Source: JBGPLH01 sp041486365 [NCBI: Thermodesulfobacteriota bacterium]
Lineage (GTDB): Bacteria; JAUYMQ01
Length of the DNA: 8,876 nucleotides
Assembly: GCA_041486365.1 (NCBI GenBank)
Contig: JBGPLH010000118.1
Location: 1 to 8,876 of the forward strand
Direction of reading: 5' to 3'
The notes beneath the pieces are model-generated. The model had not been told where the DNA came from. It did not search any database and saw nothing but the letters and a program-made list of their open reading frames with translations. Below are positions 6,308-8,876 of this stretch, piece by piece. Position 1 is the first letter of the stretch. Each line of letters opens with the position of its first letter. The position numbers were made by a program, and so were the translations under genes.

Positions 6308-6803
6308 AGCCACCCTCCAGGACGTCCACGACATCCACCGGCTGGTGGAGCACTACGCCGCGCAGGACCTGATGCTCCACCGCGGCGTGGACGAGATCGT
6401 GGAGTCCATTCGCGACTTCTCCATCGCGGAGGGGGAGGGGAAGGTCGCCGGCTGCGCGGCGCTGCACGTGTACGGCCCCGATCTGGCGGAGATCAAGTCT
6501 CTCGCGGTGGACGAGGCGTGCCAGCGGCAGGGGTGGGGGGCGAATCTCGTTCGCGCGTGCTTCGACGAGGCCGCGGCGCTCGGGATCCAGCGCGTCTTCG
6601 CCCTCACCTATCAGACGCCCTTCTTCGAGAAGCTCGGCTTCCGGACGATCGACAAGCAGGAGATGCCGGAGAAGATCTGGGGCGACTGCGTCTACTGCCA
6701 CAAGTTCGACGACTGCGACGAGATCTGCGTCGCGATAGACATCGCGACGAGCCTGAAATCGCCCTTCCTGCCGGTGATCCAGAGCGGTCGCGGCACATCC
6801 TGA
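6297..6803 (+). CDS. GNAT N-acetyltransferase, ArgA (short N-acetylglutamate synthase)-like
   Basis: A 168-residue cytoplasmic GNAT acetyltransferase. The acetyl-CoA pyrophosphate loop is QRQGWGA (76-82), preceded by the beta-4 strand LAEIKSLAV (63-71). TYQTPFFEKLGF (104-115) is the usual alpha-4/beta-7 region. The segment KIWGDCVYCHKFDDCDE (126-142) carries three cysteines (131, 134, 140) and recalls single-domain ArgA-like proteins annotated as N-acetylglutamate synthases, which would make it the first step of arginine synthesis. That substrate is inference from family resemblance. The ATG lies inside the last codons of plsB (overlap of 11 bases) with no Shine-Dalgarno, so translation is probably coupled to plsB. 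The final 20 residues extend past the expected fold and look unconserved. No other arginine gene is nearby. Confidence 0.85.
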   Translation: MIRKATLQDVHDIHRLVEHYAAQDLMLHRGVDEIVESIRDFSIAEGEGKVAGCAALHVYGPDLAEIKSLAVDEACQRQGWGANLVRACFDEAAALGIQRVFALTYQTPFFEKLGFRTIDKQEMPEKIWGDCVYCHKFDDCDEICVAIDIATSLKSPFLPVIQSGRGTS

Positions 6804-6841
6804 GAGAACGATCCGGCAGGGCGCGGGGCACATGTGAGCGT

Positions 6842-6847
6842 GGAGGG
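6842..6847 (+). promoter_or_regulatory. Shine-Dalgarno deciding the DUF4239 start
   Basis: GGAGGG lies seven bases before GTG 6855. The earlier in-frame GTGs at 6834 and 6840 have no such site, so 6855 is the better start. Confidence 0.65.
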
Positions 6848-6854
6848 ACACGTC

Positions 6855-7616
6855 GTGAACTCGGTGACACTCTCCCTGTTCTCTTTTGCGTGCGTCTTCG
6901 GCGGCGCGGTGGTGGGCATGTTCCTTCGGACGATTCTGCCCGAAGCTCATCTGAGCGGCGATTCGAGGGATACCGTCAAGGTGGGGACCGCTTTCATCTC
7001 CACCCTGACCGCTCTCGTCCTCGGCCTTCTGATCGGCTCGGCGAAGGGCACGCTGGATGCCATGAACACCGGGCTCACGCAGGCCGGCGCGAAAGTCATC
7101 CTGCTCGACCGCGTCCTGGCCCGCTACGGGCCGGAGACGAGGCCCGCCCGCGACTTGCTCCGCCGCGCCCTCGCCGCCAGGTTCGAGACGATCTGGCCCG
7201 ATCGCAACACCGGATTGCCGGTACCCATGAGCCTCGAATCGGCGGCCGGGATGGAGTCCGCACAGGAAAAGCTCGGGGAACTCTCTCCGCGCACCGATGC
7301 CCAGCGCACGCTCCTCTCGCAGGCCCTGCAGCTCAGTGGCGAGACCGCGGAGTTGCGCTGGCTGCTGTTCGAGCAGAGGCAGGGCTCGCTCCCGGGACCG
7401 CTCCTGGCGGTGCTCCTGTTCTGGCTCACCATCATCTTCGCCAGCCTGGGCCTCCTGGCCCCACGCAATGCCATGGTGGTGGTGGTCCTCTTCGTCTGCG
7501 CGCTGTCGGCGTCCGGCGCGATCTTCCTGATCCTCGAGATGAGCCGTCCGCTCGACGGATTGATCAAGGCCTCCCCTCTGCCCCTGCAGAGCGCCCTCGC
7601 CATTCTCGGCCGCTAG
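6855..7616 (+). CDS. DUF4239 (bestrophin-like) membrane protein
   Basis: A 253-residue membrane protein of the DUF4239 family, described as bestrophin-like; whether it conducts ions is unknown. Two hydrophobic segments lie near the N-terminus (about 3-23 and 45-61). The family core follows directly: GSAKGTLDAMN (61-71) and KVILLDRVLARYGPE (80-94). A soluble helical region spans about 95-185, with two further membrane helices (about 187-205 and 208-232). The C-terminus carries SRPLDGLIK (234-242), a family-typical motif after the last helix. GTG 6855 is chosen for the GGAGGG seven bases upstream; a GTG at 6834 would add seven residues without a ribosome binding site. It follows the GNAT gene by 51 bases on the same strand and may belong to the plsB transcript. 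No promoter was recognised in the gap. Confidence 0.85.
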   Translation: MNSVTLSLFSFACVFGGAVVGMFLRTILPEAHLSGDSRDTVKVGTAFISTLTALVLGLLIGSAKGTLDAMNTGLTQAGAKVILLDRVLARYGPETRPARDLLRRALAARFETIWPDRNTGLPVPMSLESAAGMESAQEKLGELSPRTDAQRTLLSQALQLSGETAELRWLLFEQRQGSLPGPLLAVLLFWLTIIFASLGLLAPRNAMVVVVLFVCALSASGAIFLILEMSRPLDGLIKASPLPLQSALAILGR

Positions 7617-7710
7617 ACAGGTCTCGCCGGAGGCCCGCCCGCCACGTTCCCGACCGCGCGCACAGATTCCGCGCGTCCCTTCGCCGGTTCCCGCCCGCCC
7701 CGCCCTGTGC
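7617..7710. other. intergenic spacer between DUF4239 and GST genes
   Basis: About 94 bases of C-rich sequence without an ORF, a clear hairpin or a terminator. Transcription from the plsB-DUF4239 side could read into the GST gene. Confidence 0.4.
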
Positions 7711-7716
7711 TAATCT
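7688..7716 (+). promoter_or_regulatory. promoter of the GST gene
   Basis: TAATCT (7711-7716) is preceded by TGTGC and lies 17 bp after TTCCCG (7688-7693), a weak -35 with 3 of 6 matches. The start point would be near 7723, giving a leader of about 50 nt. The hexamer is identical to that before the TIGR02757 gene. Confidence 0.45.
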
Positions 7717-7774
7717 GAACGCAGCGTCCGACCCGCTCCCCTGCGCGGGCGGAAACCCCCGGGAGGGCACACCG

Positions 7775-8386
7775 ATGATCAAGCTCCATCACCATCCGAT
7801 GTCCACGTACTCACGCAAGGTCCGCATCTCGCTCATCGAGAAGGGGATCCCCTTCGAGCGCGTCCTCATCGATCTCGGCAAGGGAGATCAAAAGAAGCCG
7901 GAGTACCTCGCGATGAACCCGAATGGCAAGGTCCCGACGCTGGTGGATGACGGCTTCGTGATCTTCGAGTCGACTGCGATCTGCGAGTACCTGGAGGACA
8001 AGTTTCCGAGCCCGTCGCTCCTTCCCGGCGACCCGCAGAGCCGGGCCCGCGCGCGGATGTGGAACCAGTACGCCGACACGAAGGTGGCGCCGGCGTTCTT
8101 TAAGGTGTTCGCGGAGGTGATCTTCAAGAAGCCCGGCGAGGGCGACATGACCAAGGTCGAGGAGGGGCGCAAGCTCATCGCGGAGCAGGTCCGCATCCTC
8201 GATGGGAAGCTGGAAGGCAACGACTTCCTCGCCGGCAAGCAGTTCACGCTCGGCGACATCGCGATGATGCCCTGGTTCGGCTACCTGGGATTTGTCGGCG
8301 TCGAGCCCGACGCGGGCGCCAGGCACTTCGCGGCGTGGTGGGAGCGCCTCGCCGGCCGCAAGAGCTTCGCCGAGTCGGCGCAGTAG
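7775..8386 (+). CDS. glutathione S-transferase family protein
   Basis: A 203-residue cytosolic protein of normal GST length. The N-terminal thioredoxin-like domain (1-80) begins with MIKLHHHPMSTYSRKVRISL, in which Ser10, Thr11 or Ser13 is the likely thiol-activating residue. The cis-Pro motif is GKVPTL (51-56), and ESTAICEYL (65-73) holds the Glu-Ser pair that binds the glutathione gamma-glutamyl group. The all-helical C-terminal domain (about 88-203) contains the N-capping box and hydrophobic core FTLGDIAMMPW (157-167). This suggests glutathione conjugation or a related thiol reaction; the substrate is unknown, and members of this kind also act as dehalogenases or isomerases. ATG 7775 has GGGAGG (7761-7766) eight bases upstream. 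It has its own promoter and two hairpins downstream, so it looks monocistronic. Confidence 0.93.
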   Translation: MIKLHHHPMSTYSRKVRISLIEKGIPFERVLIDLGKGDQKKPEYLAMNPNGKVPTLVDDGFVIFESTAICEYLEDKFPSPSLLPGDPQSRARARMWNQYADTKVAPAFFKVFAEVIFKKPGEGDMTKVEEGRKLIAEQVRILDGKLEGNDFLAGKQFTLGDIAMMPWFGYLGFVGVEPDAGARHFAAWWERLAGRKSFAESAQ

Positions 8387-8397
8387 GATGGACGCTC

Positions 8398-8420
8398 GCC
8401 CCGAGCGGTCGCCGCGGGGC
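8398..8420 (+). other. GC-rich hairpin just after the GST stop
   Basis: GCCCCG (8398-8403) pairs with CGGGGC (8415-8420). After an AG bulge, CGG (8406-8408) pairs with CCG (8412-8414) around a TCG loop. It begins 11 bases after the GST stop. No U-run follows, so it may protect the 3' end or slow polymerase rather than terminate alone. Confidence 0.45.
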
Positions 8421-8424
8421 TGGA

Positions 8425-8484
8425 AGAGCGATTAGCAGAGCAACTAGCAGAGCAATTGGCAGAGCAATTGGCAGAACAAGGGGG
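8425..8484. repeat. 12-bp tandem repeat in the GST downstream region
   Basis: Four tandem units of 12 bp occupy 8425-8472, followed by a decayed fifth to 8484. The consensus is AGAGCAATTRGC. Units three and four (8449-8460 and 8461-8472) are identical; unit one has GATT for AATT and unit two AACT. The array is non-coding on the plus strand. It is more AT-rich than its surroundings and ends inside the 5' arm of the terminator at 8475. Confidence 0.75.
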
Positions 8485-8530
8485 GGTTCCGCCGCCGGCG
8501 CCGCGCCGGCCGCAGGACCCCTTTGTTTTC
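8475..8530 (+). terminator. strong rho-independent terminator after the GST gene
   Basis: The outer arms AACAAGGGGGGGTTCC (8475-8490) and GGACCCCTTTGTT (8515-8527) pair imperfectly. They enclose a perfect inner stem, GCCGGCG (8494-8500) with CGCCGGC (8504-8510) and a CCG loop. The descending arm runs into TTTGTTTT (8522-8529), a good U-tract. It separates the GST gene from the repeat-protein gene starting at 8580. Confidence 0.7.
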
Positions 8531-8569
8531 GTCGAGACATGTCGTCCGGCTTCCCGGGCACTCGCGCAC

Positions 8570-8573
8570 GAGG
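8570..8573 (+). promoter_or_regulatory. ribosome binding site of the repeat-protein gene
   Basis: GAGG lies six bases before ATG 8580, a normal spacing. It is one of the main reasons to treat the tandem array as coding on the plus strand. Confidence 0.5.
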
Positions 8574-8579
8574 CACCCC

Positions 8580-8876
8580 ATGCATCCCCCCCGTTTCTGG
8601 TCCCTGGTCATCCCGGCCTCCCTCGCCGGCCTGATTCTTCTCTCTCCCCTGCCCGCCGGCGCCGCTGATCGATCCGCCGGGCCGGAGGTCCCGCGCGCAG
8701 CGCGGGCCGACAAGATCCGACCGGAGGTCCCGCGCGCAGCGTGGGCCGACAAGATCCGACCGGAGGTCCCGCGCGCAGCGCGGGCCGACAAGATCCGACC
8801 GGAGGTCCCGCGCGCACCGTGGGCCGACAAGATCCGACCGGAGGTCCCGCGCGCAGCGCGGGCCGACAAGATCCGA
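8580..8876 (+). CDS. secreted protein with 13-residue tandem repeats (partial, 3' end outside the window)
   Basis: I do not recognise a family. The first 99 codons are visible and the frame is still open at the window edge. Residues 1-29 form a signal peptide: a short start with Arg5, a hydrophobic core (about 6-22, including LAGLILL) and a P-A-G-A-A end with likely cleavage before Asp30. A five-residue linker leads to five perfect tandem units of 13 residues from residue 35: PEVPRAARADKIR in units 1, 3 and 5, PEVPRAAWADKIR in unit 2 and PEVPRAPWADKIR in unit 4. The mature part is rich in Arg, Ala and Pro and should be exported to the periplasm or beyond. ATG 8580 has GAGG six bases upstream and follows a terminator; no promoter was recognised. 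Caution: the repeat DNA is stop-free in all six frames, so the open frame alone is weak evidence. The signal peptide and ribosome binding site are the stronger support. Confidence 0.65.
   Translation, partial: MHPPRFWSLVIPASLAGLILLSPLPAGAADRSAGPEVPRAARADKIRPEVPRAAWADKIRPEVPRAARADKIRPEVPRAPWADKIRPEVPRAARADKIR
8682..8876 (+). repeat. five tandem copies of a 39-bp palindromic repeat
   Basis: Units lie at 8682-8720, 8721-8759, 8760-8798, 8799-8837 and 8838-8876, with no spacers and no length change. Units 1, 3 and 5 are identical. Units 2 and 4 share a C-to-T change, and unit 4 has one further G-to-C change. Each core contains CCCGCGC, a GCA triloop and GCGCGGG, a seven-pair stem; the C-to-T variant keeps a G-T wobble pair. 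The window ends exactly at a unit boundary, so the array may continue. A diverged solitary copy lies at 2526-2564. Confidence 0.92.

Noticed and set aside
3593-6334. A 913-codon open frame on the minus strand opposite plsB
   Set aside because: It has no recognisable domain, is rich in Arg, Leu, Glu and His as expected for the complement of a GC-rich gene, and has no ribosome binding site. The plus strand encodes a clear PlsB.
6832-6836. ATG 6832 as the DUF4239 start
   Set aside because: It is followed at once by TGA and is out of frame with the DUF4239 coding sequence. GTG 6855 with GGAGGG upstream is the better start.
6518-7774. N-terminal extension of the GST frame upstream of ATG 7775
   Set aside because: The frame is open by chance through the GNAT and DUF4239 genes. 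The GST domain begins exactly at ATG 7775, behind a good Shine-Dalgarno and a promoter.
8536-8543. GACATGTC palindrome between the terminator and the repeat-protein gene, as an operator
   Set aside because: An eight-base palindrome without flanking symmetry is expected by chance, and no promoter could be placed next to it.
8444-8869. Minus-strand open frames through the 39-bp array, including one starting at 8869
   Set aside because: The repeat unit has no stop in any frame, so openness means little. No start with a ribosome binding site is visible, and the frame runs through the GST terminator and the 12-bp repeats. The plus frame has a signal peptide and a ribosome binding site.
8682-8876. 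CRISPR array
   Set aside because: The 39-bp units are directly adjacent with no unique spacers, and no cas genes are present.

Overview
This window reads as chromosomal DNA from a GC-rich, probably uncultured bacterium. Third codon positions are dominated by G and C, and stop-free frames run opposite real genes, as expected at high GC. A PlsB-type glycerol-3-phosphate acyltransferase, a glutathione S-transferase and a crotonase fit a Gram-negative, diderm lineage (Acidobacteriota, Myxococcota/Desulfobacterota or similar). That placement is inference; there is no rRNA or marker gene. No mobile element, tRNA, rRNA or CRISPR array was seen.

Layout from left to right: a non-coding left edge with a weak promoter; a two-gene membrane operon (double zinc-ribbon TM2 protein and DUF2752 protein); a CPBP intramembrane protease on the minus strand whose 3' end overlaps DUF2752 convergently; a divergent TIGR02757/DUF2400 protein, possibly from a leaderless mRNA; a convergent enoyl-CoA hydratase-family gene on the minus strand ending in a terminator; a divergent promoter region with two TATAAT boxes; plsB overlapped by an ArgA-like GNAT acetyltransferase; a DUF4239 membrane protein; a glutathione S-transferase with its own promoter; a non-coding stretch with a 12-bp tandem repeat and a strong terminator; and the start of a secreted protein made of perfect 13-residue repeats, cut by the window edge.

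Most genes are ordinary housekeeping or conserved-unknown genes. plsB starts phospholipid synthesis, and the GNAT protein is translationally tied to it. The most unusual part is the right edge. Five 39-bp units (8682-8876) encode PEVPRAARADKIR-type repeats directly behind a signal peptide. A single diverged copy of the same 39-bp unit (33 of 39 bases identical, no gaps) lies alone between genes at 2526-2564, just after the TIGR02757 stop codon. The unit folds into a short hairpin with a GNA-type triloop and has no stop codon in any of six frames. This looks like a dispersed palindromic element that can also exist, or has been amplified, as in-frame protein repeats.
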